DNA of 19,585 nucleotides from Paradesertivirga sp965650335 (GTDB lineage: Bacteria > Bacteroidota > Bacteroidia > Sphingobacteriales > Sphingobacteriaceae), in contig CBFGOI010000089.1 of assembly GCA_965650335.1 (NCBI GenBank), positions 1 through 19,585 on the forward strand. Direction: 5' to 3'. Made by a program: the position numbers and the translations under genes. The notes below the pieces were generated by a model. It was not told the DNA's origin, did no database searches, and saw nothing but the letters and a program-made list of their open reading frames with translations. This document shows positions 7,220-15,039 of this stretch, one piece after another (position 1 is the first letter of the stretch; every line of letters begins with the position of its first letter).

Positions 7220-8294
7220 ATACGAAAGTTTGGGCAAAGTGAATGCGCCTTTTGTCGATTCTTTCAAGGATAGTTTTTCCGATACCTTAAAAAGTGGCTG
7301 GTATATTCTAGGCAAGCAGGTTACTAAATTTGAACAGGAATTTGCGGCTTATTGCAATACAAGTTATTGTATTGGTGTTGCATCAGGCTTAGATGCTTTG
7401 ATACTCAGCTTAAAGTGCTTCGGCTTTCCGCAAAAAGCGGAAGTTATAGTTCCGGCAAATACCTATATAGCTACAATTTTAGCCATTATTCAGAGCGGTT
7501 TAGTTCCGGTTTTAGTAGAACCAGATATTTGCACATACAACATCGATCATCAGAAAATCGAGGAACAAATTACACCAAAAACGTGTGCAATTGTTGTGGT
7601 TCACCTTTATGGCAAATTATGCAATATGGAGCAAATTGTAGCGATTGCTAAGAAGTATTCCTTAAAGGTAATAGAAGATTGTGCCCAGGCCCATGGAGCA
7701 AGCCATAAAGGGATAATGGCTGGTACATTCGGGGATTTAGGAGCCTTTAGTTTTTATCCGACAAAAAATTTAGGAGCTCTGGGCGACGCAGGTGGAATTA
7801 CTACCAAAGATCCGGACAAAGTGGAGAAATTAAAGGCGCTCCGAAATTATGGATCTACAGAAAAATATGTAAATAACTATTTAGGGATCAATTCAAGATT
7901 AGACGAAGTTCAGGCAGGCTTTCTTTCTCTTAAACTTAAAAGGCTGGCGGACATAAACCATCACAAGCGAAATATCGCGTCGTTTTATCATGAGCACTTA
8001 AAGGATGATTTCGTAAAGCCGTGTCAAAATCAGGAATATGAGGATGTATTTCATATTTATGCAATACGCCATGTCCGCCGGAACGAATTAAGAGAGTTTT
8101 TGTTTAAAAAAGGAGTGAAAACAGAAATCCATTATCCTGTTGCGCCGCATAAGCAAAAGGCATTAACAGGTTATTTTAAAACCTCGTACCCAATAACTGA
8201 AGAAATCCATAACACGATTTTAAGTTTACCTATATCTTTCTCGCATACTGAAAAAGAAATAGAGTATGTTGTTGAGTGCCTGAACAAGTTCTGA
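7200..8294 (+). CDS. DegT/DnrJ/EryC1-type PLP aminotransferase, FdtB/QdtB-like
   Basis: The 364-residue sugar aminotransferase belongs to the fold-type I DegT/DnrJ/EryC1/StrS family. The PLP-binding lysine is K189 in FYPTKNLGALGDAGG; upstream are the ring-stacking segment VIEDCAQAHGA and GVASGLDALILSL, downstream RNYGS and NSRLDEVQAGFL. It would transfer an amino group, probably from glutamate, to C3 of the 3-oxo sugar made by the cupin encoded just before it. The ATG at 7200 overlaps that gene by 20 bases; an in-frame ATG at 7209 gives an N terminus (MQVEYESLGKVN) that fits the family better, so the true start may be there. The next step, N-acetylation by a FdtC/QdtC-like enzyme, is not encoded here. 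It ends only 10 bases from the convergent membrane-protein gene. Confidence 0.9.
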   Translation: MNPMQVEYESLGKVNAPFVDSFKDSFSDTLKSGWYILGKQVTKFEQEFAAYCNTSYCIGVASGLDALILSLKCFGFPQKAEVIVPANTYIATILAIIQSGLVPVLVEPDICTYNIDHQKIEEQITPKTCAIVVVHLYGKLCNMEQIVAIAKKYSLKVIEDCAQAHGASHKGIMAGTFGDLGAFSFYPTKNLGALGDAGGITTKDPDKVEKLKALRNYGSTEKYVNNYLGINSRLDEVQAGFLSLKLKRLADINHHKRNIASFYHEHLKDDFVKPCQNQEYEDVFHIYAIRHVRRNELREFLFKKGVKTEIHYPVAPHKQKALTGYFKTSYPITEEIHNTILSLPISFSHTEKEIEYVVECLNKF

Positions 8295-8304
8295 AAGAGG
8301 TAGT

Positions 8305-9594
8305 TCAGAGGTCCAGATACTGAAAGGTGACGGAGAGTAGACCAAGAGAAACTCCGATAAGCATTCGAACGGCATTCCAATGTGAATTTCGATAAAAGTA
8401 GCTTCCCAGACCTAACATGAGAGGAATTGATTGAGATGTATATCTGGAGCTAAATCCCCAGGTTATTTTCCCACTTGCTATTGCGAGCAAGATGATCGCA
8501 GTAACAAAGAATGCTACTTCCCTTTTATACTTCAAACTTTTAAGATTTGTGAGCAATAAGACGAGGCAATATCCACCAATAAGAATGACACTTGCTCCAA
8601 AAAATCGTTCGCCAAAAATAATTACAGGATGAGGAAAAATATGTCGGAGAATAGTTTTAATAGGTAGAAACAACAGAAAATCTGTTGAATAATTAAAAGC
8701 GAAAATTAATAAAAAAGCAATTAGCAAGATCTTTACAGTTTTCGTATTGAGAGGTTTGTAAAAGGTTGGCGCTATGAAAAACATGCTTATTGCAGCGTAG
8801 AAAAGAAAATTGAAGATGAATACAACTTTAAATGAGGTTCCATTTGCTGCAATAGAAGTATACAATTTGCCATCTTGAGGAGGTACCAAATCTTTCCAAA
8901 CCCAAAAAACGAGCAAGGGTAGAACAATCGCACATACTACGAATGAAATTAACACGATGAGATTCTTTTTTATATTCTCGCTCGTGAGAAACAGTAACGG
9001 AAAAGCAATTAAAGTAAGTAAATATGGCTGACGACCTAAAATGGCCAAACTTAAGCAAAGGCCGCCTACCGTTGAATAAATTAAGGCTGTTCGGAGGTTT
9101 GTATTATCATCAGCTGCTCTAATGGCAAAGAATATCGCAATGCTATAGAAAAACAAGGCCGGCATTTCAGTCAGGGCAAGCCCTCCAATCACATAAGTGA
9201 GGGGAATAGACATGATATAGACCGAATACGACCAGTTGGTGGTTCTTAACGAGTTAATAATATGACTTATAAAATAGATCGTACCCAAAAGGAATGCAAG
9301 ATTTATAAATCGCACATAGGGGGCTCTTAAATGTGTGAGTGGCTCGAATAGGTAATGTATAACAGAAAATAGCGGTCCTGCCGATCCGATTAAATTGAGC
9401 AAATATGACCGTCCTAGTCCATATTTTTCTAATACTCTGACGTTTAATAGATATTCGTCTTCATCATAAAAGGGAGGTCTGTCGATCTGTGCGATCAAAA
9501 TCAGAAATACCGCAGATGCGAGCACCATTAAGCCTATTTCAAGCGAGGTAGGTTTCGATTTTTTAGCACCCATTATATATGAATTATTGTGCAT
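8305..9594 (-). CDS. Polytopic membrane protein, probable GT-C glycosyltransferase
   Basis: The 429-residue protein is very hydrophobic, with about 11 likely membrane helices. After the first (about 18-37) comes a first loop with DRPPFYDEDEY (residues 38-48); an acidic pair in this loop is the catalytic signature of GT-C enzymes that take sugars from polyprenyl-phosphate donors on the outer face of the membrane. A second loop has LYTSIAANGTSFK. Overall identity to a named family was not recognised, so the GT-C call is inference from topology, the acidic loop and the neighbouring GT2 donor-making enzyme. Starts at 9594 and 9573 are both possible (MHNNSY or MGAKKSK). It lies 9 bases after the stop of the flippase-like relic and probably was its operon partner. 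It is convergent with the aminotransferase gene, with no clear terminator between. Confidence 0.72.
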   Translation of the reverse strand: MHNNSYIMGAKKSKPTSLEIGLMVLASAVFLILIAQIDRPPFYDEDEYLLNVRVLEKYGLGRSYLLNLIGSAGPLFSVIHYLFEPLTHLRAPYVRFINLAFLLGTIYFISHIINSLRTTNWSYSVYIMSIPLTYVIGGLALTEMPALFFYSIAIFFAIRAADDNTNLRTALIYSTVGGLCLSLAILGRQPYLLTLIAFPLLFLTSENIKKNLIVLISFVVCAIVLPLLVFWVWKDLVPPQDGKLYTSIAANGTSFKVVFIFNFLFYAAISMFFIAPTFYKPLNTKTVKILLIAFLLIFAFNYSTDFLLFLPIKTILRHIFPHPVIIFGERFFGASVILIGGYCLVLLLTNLKSLKYKREVAFFVTAIILLAIASGKITWGFSSRYTSQSIPLMLGLGSYFYRNSHWNAVRMLIGVSLGLLSVTFQYLDL

Positions 9595-9603
9595 TGGTGG
9601 CTC

Positions 9604-9936
9604 TTATTTGACCTTCAATTTCAGACGATAGACATACCATAAACCGGGCAACGAAAGAATTGTTGACAGCAAAGAAAAACTAAGCGTTAGAAAGACTGCT
9701 ACTTGTGTATTCATATGTAAATAGCTGGAACTATGCAGGATAACCTATTCTCTCAAACCAAATCCGCCGATACTTATGGGAATGATAGTTCTCAGAGCAG
9801 AGATTAAAACACTGAATAGATAAGGGATATAATTACCATTTAACGGTTGCGATAGTAAAATGGAGGCAACGCAAAGCATTTGAAGCGATTGGGCCATTAT
9901 TGCCTGGCTATGTGTCAATGACCAATGTTTTTTATT
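9604..9936 (-). pseudogene. C-terminal remnant of an LPG-synthase-type (UPF0104, flippase-like) membrane protein
   Basis: Reading the - strand from 9936 to 9604 gives 111 codons in one frame with a single internal TAG (9745-9747). The part before it includes KKHWSLTHSQAIMAQSLQML, a hydrophobic stretch, and RTIIPISIGGFGLRE; the part after continues VILHSSSYLHMNTQVAVFL and ends LSLPGLWYVYRLKLKVK. The ISIGGFGLRE motif and the LPGLWYVYR ending are typical of the last helices of lysylphosphatidylglycerol-synthase-type membrane proteins, about 300 residues long, used as presumed lipid-linked sugar flippases. The N-terminal two thirds are missing: an in-frame TAA stands just upstream (9937-9939) and no matching frame was recognised beyond. 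Both truncation and nonsense mutation point to a dead gene. Its stop lies 9 bases before the GT-C-like gene. Confidence 0.8.
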
Positions 9937-10135
9937 TTACTCAGGCTCAAACTCGAATTGAGAGGGGGATTATTTACGGCAAGTAAACTTAATTCCGGCT
10001 TTCGTCCGTTTAACTGGATAATTACTCTGCTTACCCTGGAAAGTGATACTATATTTGAAAGAAAAGAAGTATTACCACTAAATCATTCATTGATTATTTA
10101 AAAAAACTTAGGTATATTGAAGTACAAATATATTG
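9937..10135. other. Intergenic stretch without a recognised gene
   Basis: This is the DNA between the flippase relic and the divergent aspartyl protease gene. It may hold further eroded relic sequence: one - strand frame is open for about 55 codons (near 10079 to 9917) but shows no family motif. The only site seen is a TATATTTG promoter-like element at 10050. Confidence 0.5.
10050..10057 (+). promoter_or_regulatory. Candidate -7 element for the aspartyl protease gene
   Basis: TATATTTG matches the Bacteroidota TAnnTTTG element exactly and lies 78 bases before the protease start. No TTG is found at the usual -33 distance, so support is partial. Confidence 0.35.
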
Positions 10136-11389
10136 GTGAATATCAGCAGCTACCGGCATTTTTACCTCTTCAGACTCTGCGCTGTGTTAGCATTGCTTTG
10201 CTGGTCGGAAATAGGATTTGGACAATATTTTACGATTCAAAATCAGCGAAAGCGTGAGACAACATCTTTCAAATTAATTAATAACCTAGTTATTATTCCT
10301 GTTTATATTAATTCGAAGGGACCTTACAATTTCATACTTGATACCGGTGTGGGGATATTTCTTATCTCAGATCCTGGCTTGATTAGCTTATTCGACACCG
10401 TCAAATCCAGAGCTATAAAGATTCAGGGAATAGGTGAGGGCATTGAAATGACAGCGTTAATTCAGCCTTCGGTAAAAGTGGAACTGGCCAGTTCTATAAC
10501 GGGGACCATGCCCATTGCCATTTTAAAGGAAGATCCATTTAATTTATCCTCTTTCGTGGGCATGCCTATTCATGGGCTTATTGGCTATGAACTTTTCACT
10601 AGCTTTATCGTGCGCATTAATTATTCATCAAAAGTTATTTCCTTTTATAAACACGAAACAGCCTATATTCCCAGAAAGGGCCAGAAAGTGTCTATTTCTA
10701 TTGAAGATCGAAAGCCGTACGTTGAATCGGCATTGACTTTTCCTGGTGGTAAAAAGGAAAAAGTTAAATTGATTATCGATACAGGAGCGGGCCACCCTTT
10801 GTCTCTTGAAACTTCAAACGGTATTCCATACCCCATTCCCGAAGTACACATTACAGCCAATTTGGGAGTTGGACTGTCTGGAAAGATAAATGGTTATATA
10901 AGTCGCATACCTACAATGACACTCGGAAGATTTCAGTTGCATAATCTGGTATGTGCTTTTCCAGACTATAGTAATGTCGGTGCTAAGGTATATTCCGTGA
11001 GTCGAAATGGTAATTTGGGAAACAATATTTTAAGGCGTTTTAATGTGGTTTTTGATTACCAGCGGGAGGTCATGTATTTAAAGCCAAATTACTTTTTTAA
11101 GGAGCCATTTGAACATGACATGAGTGGGATTGAGATAACCACCGCCGGACCCACCTTTGAAAGAGTTATCATAGCCCGGGTTGAAACCGGGTCTGCTGCC
11201 GAAAAAGTAGGACTTAAGGAAGGTGACAGGATTTTAAGTGTCAATTTTAAAAAAGTAGAAGAATTAGGAATAGAGGAAATAAAAGGTTTGTTCCGTTCTA
11301 AAGATGGCAGATTAGTAGTGCTGCACGTTCAGCCAAACAACTCTAAGGATACCCAATTTTTCTTTTTAACCTTAAAAAGGAGGATATAG
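10136..11389 (+). CDS. Secreted retropepsin-like aspartyl protease with C-terminal PDZ domain
   Basis: From GTG at 10136 the protein has 417 residues. A signal peptide is likely (YLFRLCAVLALLCWSEIGFG, about 8-28). Two pepsin/retropepsin-type half-sites follow: D69-T-G in FILDTGVG and D215-T-G in LIIDTGAGHP, so both catalytic aspartates are in one chain. A PDZ domain fills about 330-417 (ERVIIARVETGSAAEKVGLKEGDRIL). Such proteins are common in Bacteroidota and are thought to act in the periplasm or at the surface; no substrate is known. No ATG precedes the signal peptide: an in-frame TGA stands at 10118, and the only possible starts are TTG at 10133 or GTG at 10136, so a non-ATG start is needed. 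It is convergent with the FAD-type gene, 6 bases apart. Confidence 0.87.
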   Translation: MNISSYRHFYLFRLCAVLALLCWSEIGFGQYFTIQNQRKRETTSFKLINNLVIIPVYINSKGPYNFILDTGVGIFLISDPGLISLFDTVKSRAIKIQGIGEGIEMTALIQPSVKVELASSITGTMPIAILKEDPFNLSSFVGMPIHGLIGYELFTSFIVRINYSSKVISFYKHETAYIPRKGQKVSISIEDRKPYVESALTFPGGKKEKVKLIIDTGAGHPLSLETSNGIPYPIPEVHITANLGVGLSGKINGYISRIPTMTLGRFQLHNLVCAFPDYSNVGAKVYSVSRNGNLGNNILRRFNVVFDYQREVMYLKPNYFFKEPFEHDMSGIEITTAGPTFERVIIARVETGSAAEKVGLKEGDRILSVNFKKVEELGIEEIKGLFRSKDGRLVVLHVQPNNSKDTQFFFLTLKRRI

Positions 11390-11395
11390 AAAGAC

Positions 11396-12607
11396 TTAGC
11401 TTTTTATGTTACCGTCTAAGTCAACCGATACAGTGTAAGGTTGTAAATAAACATCAAAAAGCACGGCCAGTTCTCGCCGGCTGATTATCTTTTTCAAATC
11501 GAAGTTCCCTTTTAATTTGAGCGAACCTTTCCACGCTTTCTCCGCCTCTTTGTTTAACTCTTCGCCTCTTGAACCAACAAATTTTATCAGACTAAGCGCA
11601 TCTGCAAGAGTAAGTCTCTCGGCTTTATTATCTAAAAACCAAATTTGGCTGCGGGAGTACATTTCCCTGAATGGTTGCTTCAAATCTTCGGTGCTAACCG
11701 ACGCTTCTGGCATGAAAAGTAGCTTTCCATTTTCTTCTTTCGCTTTCAATAGGCCGGTTACACCAATGTGTTGAAAGGCTATTATTGATGAGTCATTATC
11801 CTCAATATCATCAAATTTAACAAAGCGTGAATTGTAAGATAAAAGCTCGGTTTGAATTGCTCTGACATTCAATTTCTGCGTGGTTGTTTTAAAAAATGCG
11901 CAATAGGCAGCAATTGCACCAGATGCCTGACCCGTTAGCAATGTCGATGCTTCACCAGTCGGAGAGACTAATATCAAGTTTTCAATCTCTGGAATCACAA
12001 ATGAAGATAGGTAAACAGGTTTAAAGAACCCGTTCGCATCCGGAGTAATAGCAATACTGGTACGGTATTTTTTATCAGCGTATATACTTGACGCGTTACC
12101 AAAGCTGCTTTTTTTTGAAACAAACCCTAGCATCTTAGCAGCCATTAAGTTAGGAGTAGCATCCACAATTACATCGGCTTTAATCTCTCTTCCCGCACAA
12201 TCAATTTCCCATCCTTGGCCGGATTTTTTGATTTTAGTTATTGTCGCTGAAGGGAGTACTGTCAAGTTCTTGATGGTATCAGACCAGCTTTTAAATACCC
12301 TTGCGGTAAATGCGGGACTAAGCGTATGGTTATCTCTCAGCGGCGCTTTCTGTAGTGTGTCGATCAGTTTAGTAAAGTTTGCATAAATTCCAGCTTTGAT
12401 AGTTCTATCAGCGGGCGAGAGTGTAATTGCATCAAAATGCCCCGCATCGATAAGCAAGGTTTTTACGCCTGATTTGGCAGATTGGATTGCAGCCGCATAT
12501 GCACTCGAGTTAGCACCTATTATTACAACGTCGGTTTTTATGTTTTGAGAAAAAGAACTGAGGTAAGTGGTAAATAAGCCTATAAAAACTAAGAAAAATT
12601 TCTTCAT
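11396..12607 (-). CDS. Secreted FAD-dependent oxidoreductase-like protein
   Basis: The 403-residue protein starts with a signal peptide (FFLVFIGLFTTYLSSFSQ, cleavage near residue 21) followed by a Rossmann beta-alpha-beta unit at 26-54 (VVIIGANSSAYAAAIQSAKS to LLIDAG). A later ADVIVDATPNLMAAKML segment and NLILVSPTGEASTLLTGQASGAIAAYCAFF resemble the second FAD-contact region and C-terminal helix of the PF12831-type FAD-dependent oxidoreductases, which are often exported in Bacteroidota and sometimes mislabelled xanthan lyase. The usual GxGxxG is G31-A-N33-S-S-A36, lacking the second and third glycines, and the acidic ribose-binding residue is D54. Cofactor binding may therefore be weak or lost. 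It has its own upstream gap of 93 bases and is shorter than many relatives. The substrate is unknown. Confidence 0.75.
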   Translation of the reverse strand: MKKFFLVFIGLFTTYLSSFSQNIKTDVVIIGANSSAYAAAIQSAKSGVKTLLIDAGHFDAITLSPADRTIKAGIYANFTKLIDTLQKAPLRDNHTLSPAFTARVFKSWSDTIKNLTVLPSATITKIKKSGQGWEIDCAGREIKADVIVDATPNLMAAKMLGFVSKKSSFGNASSIYADKKYRTSIAITPDANGFFKPVYLSSFVIPEIENLILVSPTGEASTLLTGQASGAIAAYCAFFKTTTQKLNVRAIQTELLSYNSRFVKFDDIEDNDSSIIAFQHIGVTGLLKAKEENGKLLFMPEASVSTEDLKQPFREMYSRSQIWFLDNKAERLTLADALSLIKFVGSRGEELNKEAEKAWKGSLKLKGNFDLKKIISRRELAVLFDVYLQPYTVSVDLDGNIKS

Positions 12608-12624
12608 TTAATTCTTTTGTAATT

Positions 12625-12632
12625 CAAATATA
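12625..12632 (-). promoter_or_regulatory. Candidate -7 element for the FAD-type gene
   Basis: On the - strand this reads TATATTTG, an exact TAnnTTTG match, 17 bases before the ATG at 12607. A TTG at the expected -33 distance is missing. It lies in the 93-base gap after the efflux operon, where no clear terminator hairpin was seen. Confidence 0.35.
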
Positions 12633-12700
12633 TACTCAAGCAACGAATTAAAGGATTAAAAATTTCATAAGCTATTTCTTTAACGAATTTTAGGATTTTA

Positions 12701-13819
12701 TTACGCTCGTTTATGGTAACTGAATACGGCCCACGTATTTAAAATAACTCCAAAACTTGAAATAGTCAGTATTTCATTTAAGATATCTTTTAATCCGCTC
12801 CCCTTTAAAACCACCATTCGCATTACCTTTATGAAATAACTTACCGGATTTACACGTGTAAGCACTTTAGCCCATTCCGGCATGCTCTCAATTGATGTAT
12901 ATAGACCACTTAAAAGGATAAAAACCATCATCAGGAAAAATGATATGAGCATGGCCTGCTGTTGATTGCTTGTAAAGTTAGAGATTAATAAACCAAGTCC
13001 TAATATGGCGAACAGATATACTGCGGCGAAAACAAAAATAACATAAAAGCTTCCCAGTGGCATAATTCCGTAAAACACCCGGGCAATTATTAATCCAAGT
13101 GCAAGAATAACCAAGCCTATGATCCAGAATGGGATAAGTTTACCTAAAATGAAATGATGTCTTTTAAGAGGTGTAACGTTGATCTGTTCGATCGTTCCAA
13201 TCTCTTTTTCTTTAACGATATTTAATGTTGCCAGGAAAGACCCGACCATGGTTACCAAAATCACCAAAATGCCGGGCACCATGAAATATTTATAATTCAT
13301 TAAGGGGTTGAACCAGTTAGAAGAGACGACCTCGATTCTGGGCTGAGGACTAAATCTTGGAAACTGGATCCATTTTAATCTTATCTCACGATTAAAATCT
13401 TGAATAATTCGCCCCAAATAGGCTCCGCCCAGATTCGCTTTAACTCCGTTTATAGCATTTACCGACATAAACACCGAGCTTTCATCCTCTTTCACTAACG
13501 TTTTTTCAAACTTTGCAGGAATAGTTAAGATTAAATCGGATTTATCTTGTTCAATGTCTTGAAGGGCGTTCTCATATGAAGTACTGTAATTGGTCAACAT
13601 AAAGTAGCCCGAAGCAGTTATTTTAGATACCAACTGACGGGAATAAGACGAATGATCGTGATCTACCACGGTAAGATGAATATTCTTCATTTCATAATCA
13701 GCGGCCATTGGCAACACCAGCAATTGCATCATCGGCATAACGAAAATGATACGCAGTATAGCCGGATCGCGAAAAATCTGTCTAAACTCCTTTTGCAGTA
13801 AAAACCGTAATGTTCTCAT
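12701..13819 (-). CDS. ABC-2 type transporter permease (YbhR/YbhS-like), second permease
   Basis: The 372-residue inner-membrane protein has the ABC2_membrane_3 layout: a cytoplasmic start (LRFLLQKEFRQIFRDPAILR), one membrane helix near 22-41, a large outer domain (about 42-175), then five helices from about 178 onward including the IVKEKEIGTIEQINVTPLKRHHFILGKLIP coupling region, in part, between the first two, and a final NPVSYFIKVMRMVVLKG segment. It should pair with the other permease to form the channel of an efflux pump driven by the two ATPases. The ATG overlaps the previous stop by four bases (ATGA, 13816-13819), a sign of coupled translation. It is the last gene of the operon; substrates of this family are drugs or other toxic compounds, but none can be named here. 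Confidence 0.92.
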   Translation of the reverse strand: MRTLRFLLQKEFRQIFRDPAILRIIFVMPMMQLLVLPMAADYEMKNIHLTVVDHDHSSYSRQLVSKITASGYFMLTNYSTSYENALQDIEQDKSDLILTIPAKFEKTLVKEDESSVFMSVNAINGVKANLGGAYLGRIIQDFNREIRLKWIQFPRFSPQPRIEVVSSNWFNPLMNYKYFMVPGILVILVTMVGSFLATLNIVKEKEIGTIEQINVTPLKRHHFILGKLIPFWIIGLVILALGLIIARVFYGIMPLGSFYVIFVFAAVYLFAILGLGLLISNFTSNQQQAMLISFFLMMVFILLSGLYTSIESMPEWAKVLTRVNPVSYFIKVMRMVVLKGSGLKDILNEILTISSFGVILNTWAVFSYHKRA

Positions 13820-14922
13820 GCTAATCTTATTTTAAATTTTTTAATACTTAAGAAAAGTAGAAATAGCATCATCCCTGTTAAAATCACCGTTTCTTTCCAA
13901 ACAGATGCAAGGCCAACACCCTTTATCATTACTGATTTTACAATCAAATAATACCATTTGGCAGGTACCAAATTTGAAATTACCTGTAGTGCTATGGGCA
14001 TATTTTCTATCGGAAACATAAATCCGCTTAGCATAATTGTCGGTAAAAACATCCCCGTGAGGGAAATAAACATAGCGGTTTGCTGAGAATCCGTAACCGA
14101 TGAGATCAGCAGTCCTAAAGCCAGGCAGGTGAGAATGAATAAAATGCTTTCGCTAATCAGCAACGAAATGCTTCCGTTTATCGGAACATCAAGCACGAAC
14201 ACACTCAACAAGAGAATGGTTGTTATATTGATTATAGAGAGCATTAGATAAGGCACTGCTTTCGCGATAATGATTTTTAGTGGCTGCACAGGCGAAACGA
14301 GCATAACTTCCATTGTGCCCATTTCTTTTTCCTTTACTATGGTGATGGCTGTCATCATGGTGCAAATCAGCATTAAAACCATCGACATTACTCCAGGGAC
14401 AAAACTATAAGCGCCTTTTAACTGAGGATTATACAGCATGCGATACTCCGTTTTTATAGTGTAAGGAAGCTTTAAATCGTTATTGATACGATTTTGATAA
14501 TCCATAATTATTGTGGTTGCATAGGTGCTCAAGGTATTTGCTACATTAGGATCCGAGGCGTCAGCGATCAATTGAATCTGGGCTTTGTTGAAATGCTGTA
14601 AATCCCGCGAAAAGTTTTCAGGAAACACGATTATCATTTTAATTTCCCCCTTTTTGAATTCGGGTTCTATTTCCTTATAGCTGCTTAGATTTTTTTGAAC
14701 GGTGAAATAATTGCTTGCATCAATCTGTTGAGTCAGTTCAGTACTTGCAGCATCTTTGGACTGGTCGAATATGGCAATGGATGAATTCTTAACTTCATTC
14801 GTTAAAGCAAATCCAAAAAGCACGATTTGAACTATAGGCATCACCAAAAGGATAAACAAGGTTCGTTTATCGCGGATGATGTGGTAGAATTCTTTTTTTA
14901 CGAAAGAGAAAAATTGATCCAT
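13816..14922 (-). CDS. ABC-2 type transporter permease (YbhS/YbhR-like), first permease
   Basis: From the ATG at 14922 the protein has 368 residues starting MDQFFSFVKKEFYHIIRDKR, the usual start of this family. A helix follows near 20-40 (LFILLVMPIVQIVLFGFAL), then a large outer domain, then five helices from about 178 with the TIVKEKEMGTMEVMLVSPVQ coupling segment and the LMLSIINI, LLISESILFILTCLALGLLI and SGFMFPIENMP regions. An upstream in-frame ATG at 14958 would add 12 residues, but that part lies in a small tandem duplication and does not look like the family, so 14922 is preferred. It overlaps the next permease gene by four bases. Upstream it is separated from the ATPase genes by the four-helix-bundle gene. 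Confidence 0.92.
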   Translation of the reverse strand: MDQFFSFVKKEFYHIIRDKRTLFILLVMPIVQIVLFGFALTNEVKNSSIAIFDQSKDAASTELTQQIDASNYFTVQKNLSSYKEIEPEFKKGEIKMIIVFPENFSRDLQHFNKAQIQLIADASDPNVANTLSTYATTIIMDYQNRINNDLKLPYTIKTEYRMLYNPQLKGAYSFVPGVMSMVLMLICTMMTAITIVKEKEMGTMEVMLVSPVQPLKIIIAKAVPYLMLSIINITTILLLSVFVLDVPINGSISLLISESILFILTCLALGLLISSVTDSQQTAMFISLTGMFLPTIMLSGFMFPIENMPIALQVISNLVPAKWYYLIVKSVMIKGVGLASVWKETVILTGMMLFLLFLSIKKFKIRLA

Positions 14923-14997
14923 GGTATTTAAGCTTTTAGCTGTTGGCTTTCCTCGCATGTTTATGGTATTTAAGCTTTTAGCTTTCCTTGCATATTT
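14921..14997. repeat. Imperfect tandem duplication (42 and 35 bases)
   Basis: The sequence from 14921 to 14962 is repeated from 14963 to 14997. The first 21 bases are identical in both copies (ATGGTATTTAAGC onward); the first copy has seven extra bases (GTTGGCT), and the ends differ by single bases (TTCCTCGCAT and TTCCTTGCAT). The permease ATG at 14922 overlaps the left edge, and the duplication creates upstream ATG triplets on the - strand. Confidence 0.85.
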
Positions 14998-15033
14998 ATT
15001 ATTCGGCCGTTAGCAATAGTTATAGCTATTAGC
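14936..15033. repeat. Cluster of TTAGC units left of the four-helix-bundle gene
   Basis: TTAGC occurs four times on the + strand in this stretch (near 14936, 14978, 15010 and 15029), in contexts like TTTTAGCT, CGTTAGCA and TATTAGCC. The mirror units GCTAA occur right of the gene, so the two clusters form a loose inverted repeat around it. Confidence 0.5.
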
Positions 15034-15039
15034 CTAAAG

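Noticed and set aside
7352..7651. 99-codon + strand frame inside the aminotransferase gene
   Set aside because: Cys/Ser/Tyr-rich shadow frame of the aminotransferase, with no recognisable motif.
9917..10079. Open - strand frame of about 55 codons beyond the flippase relic
   Set aside because: It is in a different frame from the relic, has no family motif and no good start, so it is not called as a gene or as the missing N-terminal part.
11380..11410. Terminator hairpin between the convergent protease and FAD-type genes
   Set aside because: Only a four-base AAAG/CTTT match is present in the 6-base gap and its flanks, too weak to call.
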